Of a stretch of 64,000 bases of DNA, positions 25,696-34,183 are shown one piece after another. This stretch comes from Comamonas terrigena NBRC 13299 (lineage in GTDB: Bacteria; Pseudomonadota; Gammaproteobacteria; Burkholderiales; Burkholderiaceae_C). The stretch is taken from the NCBI RefSeq assembly GCF_006740045.1, contig NZ_AP019749.1, forward strand, positions 3,181,001 through 3,245,000. The letters are read 5' to 3'. The notes beneath the pieces are model-generated. The model did no database searches. It was given only the letters and a program-made list of their open reading frames with translations, and was not told the DNA's origin. A program made the position numbers and the translations under genes. Positions within the stretch are counted from its first letter, which is position 1. Each line of letters opens with the position of its first letter.

Positions 25696-28137
25696 TCAAT
25701 GCTTCACCGCGCCCGAAGGATCGGCCGCCTTTTCGGCCTTGTCGGCCGCCGCTGCGGCCGCCGCTGCGGCTGCTGCCACTTCTTCGTCCGTCAGGGGCTC
25801 GGGCATGCGCTCGAGCGCCACCTTCAGCACCTGGTCGATCCACTTGACAGGGATGATTTCCAGACCGCTCTTGACGTTGTCCGGGATCTCCTGCAGGTCC
25901 TTGACGTTCTCTTCCGGAATCAGCGCTGTCTTGATGCCGCCACGCAGGGCCGCCAGCAGCTTTTCCTTCAGACCGCCAATCGCCGTGACTTCACCCCGCA
26001 GGGTGATTTCACCGGTCATGGCCACGTCGCTGCGCACAGGAATGCCGGTCAGCGCCGAGACAAAGGCCGTGGTCATGGCTGCACCCGCGCTGGGGCCGTC
26101 CTTGGGCGTGGCGCCGTCGGGCACGTGCACGTGGATGTCGCGCTTTTCAAACAGCTCGTCCTTGATGCCCAGCAGTCTGGCGCGGCTGCGCACCACGGTG
26201 CGAGCGGCTTCAACCGATTCCTTCATCACGTCGCCCAGCGAGCCGGTGCGCAGGATATTGCCCTTGCCCGGCATCACCACGGCCTCGATGGTCAGCAGAT
26301 CGCCGCCCACTTCGGTCCATGCCAGACCCACGACCTGGCCCACCTGGTTCTGCTGCTCGGCACGGCCATAGGTGTACTTGCGCACGCCCAGGTAGTCCGG
26401 CAGGTTGTCGGCAGTCACCACCACCATGGGCTCGAGCTTTTTGAGCTGGATGCCCTTGACCACCTTGCGGCAGATCTTGGACAGCTCGCGCTCCAGCGAA
26501 CGCACGCCGGCTTCACGGGTGTAGTAGCGCACGATGTCGCGCACTGCGGACTCTTCCACCTTCAGCTCGCCTTCGCGCACGCCGTTGTTGGTCAGCTGCT
26601 TGGGCAGCAGGTAGCGGATGGCGATATTGGTCTTCTCGTCCTCGGTGTAGCCCGACAGGCGGATCACTTCCATGCGGTCCAGCAGGGCCGACGGAATGTT
26701 CATCGAGTTGGAGGTGGCCACGAACATCACGTCCGACAGGTCGAAGTCGACCTCGACGTAGTGGTCGCCGAAGGTGTGGTTCTGCTCGGGGTCCAGCACT
26801 TCCAGCAGCGCGCTGGAAGGGTCACCGCGGAAGTCCATGCCCAGCTTGTCGATCTCGTCCAGCAGGAACAGCGGATTGCGCGTGCCCACCTTCTCCAGGC
26901 TCTGCAGCACCTTGCCCGGCATGGCGCCGATGTAGGTGCGGCGGTGGCCGCGGATCTCGGCTTCATCCCGCATGCCGCCAAGGGCCATGCGCACGTACTT
27001 GCGGCCCGTGGCCTTGGCGATCGACTGGCCCAGCGAGGTCTTGCCCACGCCAGGTGGGCCGACCAGGCACAGGATGGGCGCCTTGACCTTGTCCACGCGC
27101 TGCTGCACCGCGAGGTATTCCACGATGCGGTCCTTGACCTTTTCCAGACCGAAGTGGTCGGCGTTCAGCACTTCCTCGGCATTGGCCAGGTCGTGCTTGA
27201 TCTTGGTCTTCTTGCTCCAGGGCAGACCGGTCAGGACGTCGATGTAGTTGCGCACCACGGTGGCTTCCGCCGACATGGGGGACATCAGCTTGAGCTTCTT
27301 CAGCTCGGCTTCGGCCTTCTTGCGCGCAGCCACCGGCATCTTGGCCAGCTTGATCTTCTTTTCGACCTCTTCCAGGTCGGCGCCGTCCTCGCCCTCACCC
27401 AGTTCCTTCTGGATGGCCTTGACCTGTTCGTTCAGGTAGAAGTCGCGCTGGTTCTTCTCCATCTGGCGCTTGACGCGGCCGCGGATGCGCTTGTCCACAT
27501 TCAGGATGTCGACTTCACGCTCGAGCTGTTCGAACAGGTTTTCCAGACGCTCTTTCACGTCCGACAGGTTCAGCACCTGCTGCTTGTTCTCCAGCTTCAG
27601 CGGCAGGTGTGCGGCAATGGTGTCAGCCAGACGGCCCGGCGAGTCGATGCCGGAGATCGAGCTCAGGATCTCCGAAGGGATCTTCTTGTTGAGCTTGACG
27701 TACTGGTCGAACTGCTGGGTCACAGCGCGGCGCAGGGCCTCCACTTCGCTGGACTGGACGGCATCGTCCTGCACATCCAGCAGGCGGGGCTTGCTGGTGA
27801 AGTGCGTTTCGTGGTCGGTCACTTCCACCACCAGCGCACGCTGCTGGCCTTCCACCAGCACCTTCACGGTGCCGTCGGGCAACTTGAGCATCTGCAGGAT
27901 GGTGGACACGCAGCCCACCTCGAACATGTCGTCCACCGACGGCTCATCCTTGGATGCTGCCTTCTGTGCCACCAGCATGATGCGGCGGTCGCCTTCCATG
28001 GCGAGTTCCAGCGCCTTGATGCTCTTGGCGCGGCCCACAAACAAGGGAATGACCATGTGGGGAAACACCACGACGTCCCGCAGCGGCAACAGCGGCAGGT
28101 CGAGCGGTGTATCGGTCTCGGGAGTTGTTCCTGACAT
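25696..28137 (-). CDS. lon: ATP-dependent protease Lon
   Basis: A cytoplasmic hexameric AAA+ protease that degrades misfolded and regulatory proteins. The 813 residues hold the N-terminal LON substrate-binding domain ([22 protein letters not shown]), an AAA+ module with Walker [12 protein letters not shown] and Walker [10 protein letters not shown], and a C-terminal Ser-Lys protease with DGPSAGAAM carrying the catalytic Ser and a downstream Lys in [10 protein letters not shown]. The Ala-rich C-terminal tail (about 12 Ala) is longer than in E. coli Lon. The ATG at 28137 has TGAGGA upstream. It ends the tig-clpP-clpX-lon cluster. Confidence 0.96.
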   Translation of the reverse strand: MSGTTPETDTPLDLPLLPLRDVVVFPHMVIPLFVGRAKSIKALELAMEGDRRIMLVAQKAASKDEPSVDDMFEVGCVSTILQMLKLPDGTVKVLVEGQQRALVVEVTDHETHFTSKPRLLDVQDDAVQSSEVEALRRAVTQQFDQYVKLNKKIPSEILSSISGIDSPGRLADTIAAHLPLKLENKQQVLNLSDVKERLENLFEQLEREVDILNVDKRIRGRVKRQMEKNQRDFYLNEQVKAIQKELGEGEDGADLEEVEKKIKLAKMPVAARKKAEAELKKLKLMSPMSAEATVVRNYIDVLTGLPWSKKTKIKHDLANAEEVLNADHFGLEKVKDRIVEYLAVQQRVDKVKAPILCLVGPPGVGKTSLGQSIAKATGRKYVRMALGGMRDEAEIRGHRRTYIGAMPGKVLQSLEKVGTRNPLFLLDEIDKLGMDFRGDPSSALLEVLDPEQNHTFGDHYVEVDFDLSDVMFVATSNSMNIPSALLDRMEVIRLSGYTEDEKTNIAIRYLLPKQLTNNGVREGELKVEESAVRDIVRYYTREAGVRSLERELSKICRKVVKGIQLKKLEPMVVVTADNLPDYLGVRKYTYGRAEQQNQVGQVVGLAWTEVGGDLLTIEAVVMPGKGNILRTGSLGDVMKESVEAARTVVRSRARLLGIKDELFEKRDIHVHVPDGATPKDGPSAGAAMTTAFVSALTGIPVRSDVAMTGEITLRGEVTAIGGLKEKLLAALRGGIKTALIPEENVKDLQEIPDNVKSGLEIIPVKWIDQVLKVALERMPEPLTDEEVAAAAAAAAAAADKAEKAADPSGAVKH

Positions 28138-28289
28138 GGGATTCCTCAGTAATACCGCAGGCAGCACCTGCGGCAGATATCAGCTACACGGGCACCACCA
28201 GTGTGCCCCAGGCTGCACGGCTTGTGCAGCAATTGCAGACGGGCCGGCGCCTGATGCGCACAGCCCATGCCGTCAGGCATGTCGCCCGC

Positions 28290-29552
28290 TCAGGCAGTCT
28301 TGGCGGCTTCGCGGTACACCAGCAAAGGTGCCTTGCCGTCGTCGATGGTGGCTTCTTCCACCACCACCTTGGCGACGTTGTCCATGTTCGGCAACTCGAA
28401 CATGGTGCCGATCAGCGCCTGTTCAAGGATGGAACGCAGACCACGGGCGCCGGTCTTGCGCACCAGCGCCTTGCGGGCGATGGCCTTGAGCGCGCCGGGA
28501 CGGATTTCCAGCTCCACGCCTTCCATGCCCAGCAGCTTGCTGTACTGCTTGACCAGGGCGTTCTTGGGCTCGGTCAGGATTTCCACCAGCGCGTCTTCGC
28601 TCAGCTCGGCCAGGGCGGTCATCACGGGCATACGGCCCACCAGTTCGGGGATCAGGCCGAACTTGATCAGATCCTCGGGCTCGATCTCCTGGAACACTTC
28701 GGACAGCGAGCGCTGCTTCTTGCTCTTGACCGCGGCGCCAAAGCCGATACCCGATGCTTCGGTGCGGTTTTCGATGACCTTTTCCAGACCGGCAAATGCA
28801 CCGCCACAGATGAACAGGATGTTGGTCGTGTCGATCTGCAGGAAGTCCTGGTTCGGGTGCTTGCGGCCGCCCTGCGGGGGGACGCTGGCCATGGTGCCTT
28901 CGATCAGCTTCAGCAGCGCCTGCTGCACACCCTCACCCGACACGTCGCGCGTGATGCTGGGGTTGTCGGACTTGCGCGAGATCTTGTCGATTTCGTCGAT
29001 GTAGACGATACCGCGCTGGGCACGCTCGATTTCGTAGTTGCAGCTTTGCAGCAGCTTCTGGACGATGTTTTCCACGTCCTCGCCCACGTAGCCGGCTTCG
29101 GTCAGCGTGGTGGCGTCGGCCATGACAAAGGGCACGTCCAGCTGGCGCGCCAGGGTCTGGGCCAGCAGCGTCTTGCCCGAGCCTGTGGGGCCGACCAGCA
29201 AGATATTGCTCTTGGACAGCTCCACCTCATCCTTGCCCGCCTTGTCCTTGTGGCGCAGGCGCTTGTAGTGGTTGTAGACCGCCACGGCCAGTGTGCGCTT
29301 GGCCTGCTCCTGGCCAATCACGTAGTTGTCCAGGTTGGCCTTGATTTCTGCCGGCGTGGGCAGATCACCGCGCGCCTCGCGGGCGGTATTGCCCGGCAAC
29401 TCATCACGGATAATTTCGTTGCACAAGTCGATGCACTCGTCGCAGATGAAGACGGACGGCCCAGCAATCAGCTTCTTCACCTCGTGCTGGCTTTTGCCGC
29501 AGAAGGTGCAGTAGAGGTTTTTCTCGCTGGAAGTGCCTTTTTTCTCGGCCAT
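28290..29552 (-). CDS. clpX: ATP-dependent Clp protease ATPase subunit ClpX
   Basis: Hexameric unfoldase that feeds substrates to ClpP. The 420-residue protein has the N-terminal zinc-binding domain (Cys in CTFCG and CDECIDLC), Walker [12 protein letters not shown], the pore loop GYVGEDVE, Walker [10 protein letters not shown], and the ClpP-docking loop IGFGAA in the middle. It is downstream of clpP, with a terminator hairpin between, and upstream of lon by about 150 bases. Confidence 0.97.
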   Translation of the reverse strand: MAEKKGTSSEKNLYCTFCGKSQHEVKKLIAGPSVFICDECIDLCNEIIRDELPGNTAREARGDLPTPAEIKANLDNYVIGQEQAKRTLAVAVYNHYKRLRHKDKAGKDEVELSKSNILLVGPTGSGKTLLAQTLARQLDVPFVMADATTLTEAGYVGEDVENIVQKLLQSCNYEIERAQRGIVYIDEIDKISRKSDNPSITRDVSGEGVQQALLKLIEGTMASVPPQGGRKHPNQDFLQIDTTNILFICGGAFAGLEKVIENRTEASGIGFGAAVKSKKQRSLSEVFQEIEPEDLIKFGLIPELVGRMPVMTALAELSEDALVEILTEPKNALVKQYSKLLGMEGVELEIRPGALKAIARKALVRKTGARGLRSILEQALIGTMFELPNMDNVAKVVVEEATIDDGKAPLLVYREAAKTA

Positions 29553-29601
29553 GGGGGCAGTGCCTTGTTACAAATATGGGAAAAAGGATGATACCAACAG
29601 G

Positions 29602-29635
29602 AAAAACGGCGCTCCCCGTGGGGGATAGCGCCGTT
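29602..29635 (-). terminator. Terminator or attenuator between clpP and clpX
   Basis: On the minus strand a 9-bp stem AACGGCGCT/AGCGCCGTT is followed by five T. It should end or attenuate the tig-clpP transcript before clpX. Confidence 0.8.
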
Positions 29636-29652
29636 ACCCGTTTTTCGCCGGT

Positions 29653-30261
29653 TCAGGCGCGTTTTTCAATCACCTGGTCCACCAGACCATAGTCCTTGGC
29701 TTCGGCAGCGCTCAGGAAATAGTCGCGTTCGGTGTCGCGCTGGATCTTTTCCAGCGGCTGGCCGGTGCGCTCGGCCAGGATGTTGTTCAGCTGTTCGCGG
29801 GTCTTGAGGATCTCACGGGCGTGGATCTCGATCTCCGTCGCCTGACCCTGCATACCGCCCAGCGGCTGGTGGATCATGACCTTGGAGTTGGGCAAAGCAT
29901 AACGCTTACCCTTAGCCCCTGCCGCCAGCAGGAAAGCACCCATGCTGGCTGCCATGCCGGTGCACAGCGTGGACACATCGGGCTTGATGAAGTTCATCGT
30001 GTCGAAGATGGCCATGCCGGCGCTGACCGAGCCGCCGGGCGAGTTGATGTAGAAGGAGATGTCCTTGTCAGGGTTCTCGCTTTCCAGGAACAGCAGCTGC
30101 GCCACCACCAGGTTGGCCGTCTGGTCGTTGACCGGGCCCACCAAGAAAATCACGCGCTCCTTCAGCAGGCGCGAATAGATGTCGTAAGACCGCTCGCCGC
30201 GTCCGGACTGCTCGATCACCATGGGGACCATGCCCAGACCCTGAATATCCAATGCGCTCAT
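29653..30261 (-). CDS. clpP: ATP-dependent Clp protease proteolytic subunit ClpP
   Basis: A 202-residue serine protease that forms a double heptamer with ClpX. The triad is visible: Ser in [16 protein letters not shown], His in MIHQPLGG and Asp in RDTERDYFL. The start at 30261 ([15 protein letters not shown]) has AGGAGA upstream; an in-frame ATG at 30285 is less likely. It follows tig by about 140 bases. Confidence 0.97.
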   Translation of the reverse strand: MSALDIQGLGMVPMVIEQSGRGERSYDIYSRLLKERVIFLVGPVNDQTANLVVAQLLFLESENPDKDISFYINSPGGSVSAGMAIFDTMNFIKPDVSTLCTGMAASMGAFLLAAGAKGKRYALPNSKVMIHQPLGGMQGQATEIEIHAREILKTREQLNNILAERTGQPLEKIQRDTERDYFLSAAEAKDYGLVDQVIEKRA

Positions 30262-30309
30262 AGGTTCTCCTGTCAATTTCAGCAATGTAGCCTAGCCAAG
30301 AAATGAAAT

Positions 30310-30337
30310 GGGGCTTGTGCCGCAAAGCACAAGCCCC
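30310..30337 (-). terminator. Hairpin between tig and clpP
   Basis: A perfect 11-base stem GGGGCTTGTGC/GCACAAGCCCC with a short loop. On the minus strand it is followed by ATTTCATTTC rather than a clean T run, so it is likely a partial terminator. Confidence 0.65.
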
Positions 30338-30399
30338 GGTGTGTAAAGCCTAATGGGGGCGTTGCACCTGTGGCCCGCCCTCCGTCAGGTCAAGACCGC

Positions 30400-31710
30400 T
30401 CAGGCCTGACCCATCAGCTCTTCGAACGACACAGCCTTGTCGCTCACCTTGGCCTTGCTCAGCACGAACTCGGTCACATTATTCTCGATCACGACGGCTT
30501 CCACTTCGGCCAGACGTTGGCGGTCGCCGAAGTACCAGCGCACGACGTCTTCGGGCTTCTCGTAGGAAGCAGCCAGCTCGTCCACGTGGGCCTTCAGCTG
30601 CTCGGGCGTGGCTTCCAGCTTGTTGGACTTGACCAGCTCTGCCACCACCAGACCCAGGCGCACGCGGCGCTCGGCTTGGGGCAGGAACACGTCTTCAGGG
30701 ATTTCCGCCTTTTCAGCGTCCTTGATGCCGCGTTGTTGCAGTTCGGCGCGGGCGCCTTGCAGCAGACGGCCGACTTCGGCCTGCACGGAAGCCTTGGGAA
30801 GTTCCAGCTCGGCCACAGAGACCAGAGCGTCCATGGCGGCTTGCTTGTTGCGAGCCAGCACGCGGAACTTCACTTCGCGTTCCAGGTTCTTCTTGATGTC
30901 GGCGCGCAGGCCTTCGACGGTACCGTCGGCAATGCCCAGGGACTTCACGAAGGTTTCGTTCACTTCGGGCAGGTTGGCAGCTTCGATCTTCTTGACGGTC
31001 ACCAGGAAGTCGGCGGTCTTGCCGGCCACGTCCTTGCCGTGGTAGTCCTCAGGGAAAGCCAGGGGGAAAGTCTTGGACTCGCCAGCCTTCATGCCGCGCA
31101 CGGCGTCTTCGAATTCCTTGAGCATCTGGCCTTCGCCGACCAGGAACTGGAAGTCTTCAGCCTTGCCGCCGGCAAAGGTTTCGCCGTCGATCTTGCCTTC
31201 GAAGTCCACGGTCACGCGGTCACCGTCCACAGCGGCTTCGGCAGCGGGACGCTGGGCGAAGGTGCGGCGTTGCTTGCGCAGGATGTCCACGGTCTTGTCG
31301 ATGGCGACGTCGTCCACTTCGGCGGTCAGCTTGTCCACGGAAGCGGCAGCCAGGTCGCCCAGCTTCACTTCGGGGAACACTTCGAAGATGGCGTCGAACT
31401 GGGCTTCGCCTTCGGCAGCGCCTTCCTTCTCGGAAATGCGGGGCTGGCCGGCCACGCGCAGACCGGCTTCATCGACGGCCTTGGCGAAAGCTTCGCCGAC
31501 CTTGTCGTTCAGCACTTCGTACTGCACGGAGTAGCCATAACGCTGGGCCACCACGTTCATGGGCACCTTGCCAGGACGGAAACCGTCCATCTTCACGGTG
31601 CGAGCAACCTTCTTCAGACGGGTCTCGACTTCGGACTGGATTGCGGCGAGCGGCACGCTCAGCGTGATCTTGCGCTCGAGCTTCTCAAGGGTTTCAACAG
31701 TAACGGCCAT
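30400..31710 (-). CDS. tig: Trigger factor
   Basis: Ribosome-bound peptidyl-prolyl isomerase and chaperone, 436 residues. In order: the N-terminal ribosome-binding domain with the GFRPGKVPM signature (about residues 45-53), a central FKBP-type domain ([21 protein letters not shown]) and a helical C-terminal chaperone domain. It heads the cluster tig-clpP-clpX-lon. Its leader lies in 31,711-31,797. Confidence 0.97.
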   Translation of the reverse strand: MAVTVETLEKLERKITLSVPLAAIQSEVETRLKKVARTVKMDGFRPGKVPMNVVAQRYGYSVQYEVLNDKVGEAFAKAVDEAGLRVAGQPRISEKEGAAEGEAQFDAIFEVFPEVKLGDLAAASVDKLTAEVDDVAIDKTVDILRKQRRTFAQRPAAEAAVDGDRVTVDFEGKIDGETFAGGKAEDFQFLVGEGQMLKEFEDAVRGMKAGESKTFPLAFPEDYHGKDVAGKTADFLVTVKKIEAANLPEVNETFVKSLGIADGTVEGLRADIKKNLEREVKFRVLARNKQAAMDALVSVAELELPKASVQAEVGRLLQGARAELQQRGIKDAEKAEIPEDVFLPQAERRVRLGLVVAELVKSNKLEATPEQLKAHVDELAASYEKPEDVVRWYFGDRQRLAEVEAVVIENNVTEFVLSKAKVSDKAVSFEELMGQA

Positions 31711-31797
31711 GGTTGTTCCTAAATCTCGGGGAAAGATGTGGACCGTGCCGGCTGCAGTACAGCCTGCACCGTATTCCGCAAAGTCTCACATGAAGAA

Positions 31798-31818
31798 TGG
31801 TGCGCAAAGCCGGACTCG
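31798..31818 (-). other. tRNA 3'-end-like remnant, copy A (possible att site)
   Basis: The minus strand reads CGAGTCCGGCTTTGCGCACCA, the shape of a tRNA T-stem, acceptor and CCA end, but no D arm, anticodon arm or TTC T-loop start precedes it. It matches copy B at 32,291-32,311 except for two bases, and weaker similarity continues for about 40 bases to the right. Confidence 0.5.
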
Positions 31819-32108
31819 GCACACCAGAAAATTCAAATACTTAGCTGGTGTTCACGCCAACTCACCCGGAGCGAATCGGCGCTGACGGTCGCGCATTCAA
31901 TCCAACATTATATCCAGCCGGGAACGGGCGAACCCTGTCCCCGCCCCGGACCACCCGCTTATCAGGGCTTGCTCCCACTGCAGCGCAGCGCCCGGGCAGC
32001 CCTGCAGGGCCGGTAAAAAAGTGCAAAGCGCGGTTTGCCCGGTCGCGCCGGCAGCAGGGTCCGGGTGCCTGACACCAGCGGCACAGGCTGCCCATTCCAC
32101 GGTCTGCT

Positions 32109-32149
32109 GGAGGGGCTGGAGGGGCTGGAGGGGCTGGAGGGGCTGGAGG
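32109..32149. repeat. Tandem 9-base repeat
   Basis: About four and a half copies of CTGGAGGGG. The plus strand has regularly spaced G4 runs and could fold into a G-quadruplex. Confidence 0.85.
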
Positions 32150-32225
32150 CGTTGCCAGCCCTGCCGGCCCTGCCGCGCCCCATCCAGCAGCGTCCGGCAG
32201 CATCCGCCCCCGGCGCTCAGGCAAG

Positions 32226-32258
32226 AAAAAAGCCTGTCCCCAGGTGGGGACAGGCTTT
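32226..32258 (-). terminator. Strong rho-independent terminator at the prophage edge
   Basis: Stem AAAGCCTGTCCCC/GGGGACAGGCTTT followed by T6 on the minus strand. It lies 32 bases downstream of the copy B tRNA 3' end, which is what one expects of a tRNA gene's own terminator. Confidence 0.85.
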
Positions 32259-32290
32259 CAAGGCTTCGCCTGGATCAGGCGATGTGTTCG

Positions 32291-32311
32291 TGGTGCGCGG
32301 AGCCGGACTCG
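32291..32311 (-). other. tRNA 3'-end remnant, copy B (probable left att site of the prophage)
   Basis: The minus strand reads CGAGTCCGGCTCCGCGCACCA, matching the 3' end of a tRNA with a TCCGCGC acceptor strand and CCA. The rest of the tRNA is missing. A terminator follows at the right distance. P2-like and other phages often integrate in tRNA 3' ends, leaving such a fragment at one end; the intact tRNA would be at the other end, outside this window. Confidence 0.6.
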
Positions 32312-32828
32312 CTGCACAAATAAATTCAACGATTTAGCACTCAAAAGCGGGATTCACGCGGGATGCGGTAGCACTGTCAGTGAGGCTTTCATCACTGCTT
32401 TCTAACCGGTCGACAGCTACTGAATCCTGCCCCGGCCTTGGATTGCATGCATTTCACCACTCTCAACGCCCTAGAGTGAAACGATAACCGTCAATTCCCG
32501 TCATTCAAAAATCGGAACCTCTTGTGCGCTGAGCCACGCCAGTGCAAGACCTACGATTACCGACACCTACGTCGAAACCGACATATTAAGCGGGCAGGCG
32601 CGGCGGGGTCTCGATCGCGCGCCGAGGGGGATGGTTGGGGTGCCCGCCGGTCGCCCCCCTGGCCCCCTGCCCCCTCCTGCCCCCTCCTGCCCCCTGGTGG
32701 CTCCTGGTGGCCCTGGCCGACCCCTGCTGGGCCCGGGTGGCCCCTGGTGCGCAGGTGGCGGGCTGGTGGCTATGCGTGCTTCATACAGTAGAAAAAGCGT
32801 TTGCTCACATGTAGTTAGACTGCATATA
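32312..32828. other. Left-end prophage non-coding region
   Basis: About 515 bases with no supportable gene. The stretch 32,653-32,700 is a run of C5-C6 tracts (G tracts on the minus strand). The remainder is mixed sequence of moderate GC. Confidence 0.5.
32653..32700 (-). repeat. G-tract cluster on the minus strand
   Basis: Six C runs of five or six in 48 bases, including the tandem TGCCCCCTCC repeat. The minus strand could form stable G-quadruplexes. Confidence 0.7.
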
Positions 32829-32844
32829 CTGTATAAATATACAG
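32829..32844. promoter_or_regulatory. LexA (SOS) box
   Basis: CTGTATAAATATACAG is a perfect CTGT-N8-ACAG LexA box, 16 bases before the ATG of the small gene at 32861. Confidence 0.8.
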
Positions 32845-32860
32845 TGTTTAGAGAGCATCC

Positions 32861-33064
32861 ATGCCTTCCAAGAACTCAGCAAATGAGCGGCTACAGAGAG
32901 AGATAGACGACGTGAGCGCGGCCGTGGGGGCCTTGTGCGAGCTGCTGGCCGCAGCCCAGCAAGGGCAGATCAGTGCAGATGCACTTCACACCCTGCTGCA
33001 GCCGCTCTCGCGCAGGCTGGATCTGGCCGCCGGCACACTGGCAGACTGCGCCGCCGTCGGCTGA
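32861..33064 (+). CDS. Small SOS-controlled prophage protein of unknown function
   Basis: A 67-residue acidic to neutral protein with no membrane helix; the bulk is predicted helical (ANERLQREIDDVSAAVGALCELLAAAQ). I do not recognise a family. A LexA box lies directly upstream, so it should be induced by DNA damage. Its place at the very end of the prophage, next to a probable att site, suggests a role linked to induction or excision, but this is inference. Confidence 0.65.
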   Translation: MPSKNSANERLQREIDDVSAAVGALCELLAAAQQGQISADALHTLLQPLSRRLDLAAGTLADCAAVG

Positions 33065-33091
33065 AAACAAAAAGCCCCGCGGTGCGGGGCT
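33064..33091 (-). terminator. Terminator of the terminase-portal transcript
   Basis: Stem AGCCCCGC/GCGGGGCT; on the minus strand TTTTTGTTTT follows. It also sits at the end of the small SOS gene on the plus strand. Confidence 0.85.
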
Positions 33092-33124
33092 CTCTGTCAT
33101 ATCTTGGGTTGGGCCGTCAATGCA

Positions 33125-34183
33125 TCACACCAGCCCGCCCTGCCCAGCCTGGTCCACCCCAGGCAACACATAGGGCGTCCAGCGGCAGATCTCTTCGCCC
33201 ATGTAGTCGTTGATCGCACTGCCGATGTGCGCCTGCAGCGGGTACACCTCATTGCGCGCAAACACCCGGGCCGCGTCCACCACATTGCCAAAGCCGCCGG
33301 CGTTGGCCGGCACCACGCCCATCAACTGGGGCGGCACCCGGTGCGCGGCGAGCTGGTCGTCCCGGCTCACGTTCTTGATGTTGAAGAATTCGTCCTTGGC
33401 TGCGGCTTCACCAATCGGAATCAGCTGGATGCCCTTCTCCTTGCCATTCGGACTGTGGAAAAACAGGTTGCGGAAGTTGCCAAGCCCCTTGCTGCTTTTC
33501 AGCGCCTGCCGCAGCGCGTCCACGTCGCCCTGGCTCGTTTCCGGGTCGGTCAGGTAAAGGATGTAGCCCGCATGGCTGCCGTTCGTGTAATAGCGCCGGC
33601 GGAACAGTGTGGCGCTCTCGTTCAGCAGCGCAGCCTGCAGGGATGACAGGTACTGGGGCAGCCCATACACCTCCTGGTGTACATCCGGCTCCAGCACATG
33701 GCAGATGCTGCCCTTGGCAAAGTAGTGCGCCTGCTGCCAGGTGCGCACAAAGCCAAAGCGCTGCAGATCCTGGTGGCGCCGCACATACTTGGCCAGGGCG
33801 TGCTTCAGTTGCATCCCGTCGCCCAGCATGTTGCGCGGTCGCTCCAGGTAGGAATTACCAAACACAAGAAAGTCCGTGCCCAGCTGGCGCATGGTCGCCC
33901 GGCTCAGCAGCTTGTGTGGGATGAACGTGCTAGCCAGCACCTGGGCCTTGAAATGGATGGCGCTTTCATGGTGCGTGGCCGCGCGGAACGACCGGGCCAG
34001 TCCGTCAAAGCTGACGGGCGGGTCATACCACTCCCCATTCACCCAGCATTCCACATAGTCCAGGATCTCCCGACGGTCCAACACCGCTTCCGGGTCACCA
34101 AAAGAGAAAGCCTCAGTCCGGGCCGGGCTGGTGGTGGTGGTCAAAGCTGTGGCTTCCGCGGCTGCGGGCATCAGGGTGGTCAT
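33125..34183 (-). CDS. Q: Phage portal protein (P2 gpQ family)
   Basis: Forms the dodecameric portal at the capsid vertex through which DNA enters. The 352-residue length is normal for gpQ. Family segments are WVNGEWYDPPVSFDGLARSF, LGTDFLVFGNSYLERPRN, SLLNESATLFRRRYYTNGSHAGY-type text and KNVSRDDQLAAHRVPPQLMG. The start overlaps the terminase stop (TGATG), so the two are translationally coupled. Confidence 0.93.
   Translation of the reverse strand: MTTLMPAAAEATALTTTTSPARTEAFSFGDPEAVLDRREILDYVECWVNGEWYDPPVSFDGLARSFRAATHHESAIHFKAQVLASTFIPHKLLSRATMRQLGTDFLVFGNSYLERPRNMLGDGMQLKHALAKYVRRHQDLQRFGFVRTWQQAHYFAKGSICHVLEPDVHQEVYGLPQYLSSLQAALLNESATLFRRRYYTNGSHAGYILYLTDPETSQGDVDALRQALKSSKGLGNFRNLFFHSPNGKEKGIQLIPIGEAAAKDEFFNIKNVSRDDQLAAHRVPPQLMGVVPANAGGFGNVVDAARVFARNEVYPLQAHIGSAINDYMGEEICRWTPYVLPGVDQAGQGGLV

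Larger units (their letters stand above)
31711..32290. other. Non-coding region between tig and the prophage edge
   Basis: About 580 bases with no convincing gene. It holds the tig promoter, one tRNA-3'-end-like sequence at 31,798, a tandem 9-base repeat at 32,109-32,149 and a terminator at 32,226-32,258. Confidence 0.6.

Noticed and set aside
32522..32906. Open frames across the C-tract region
   Set aside because: Low-complexity Pro/Gly/Ala text, no start signal and no similarity; treated as non-coding.
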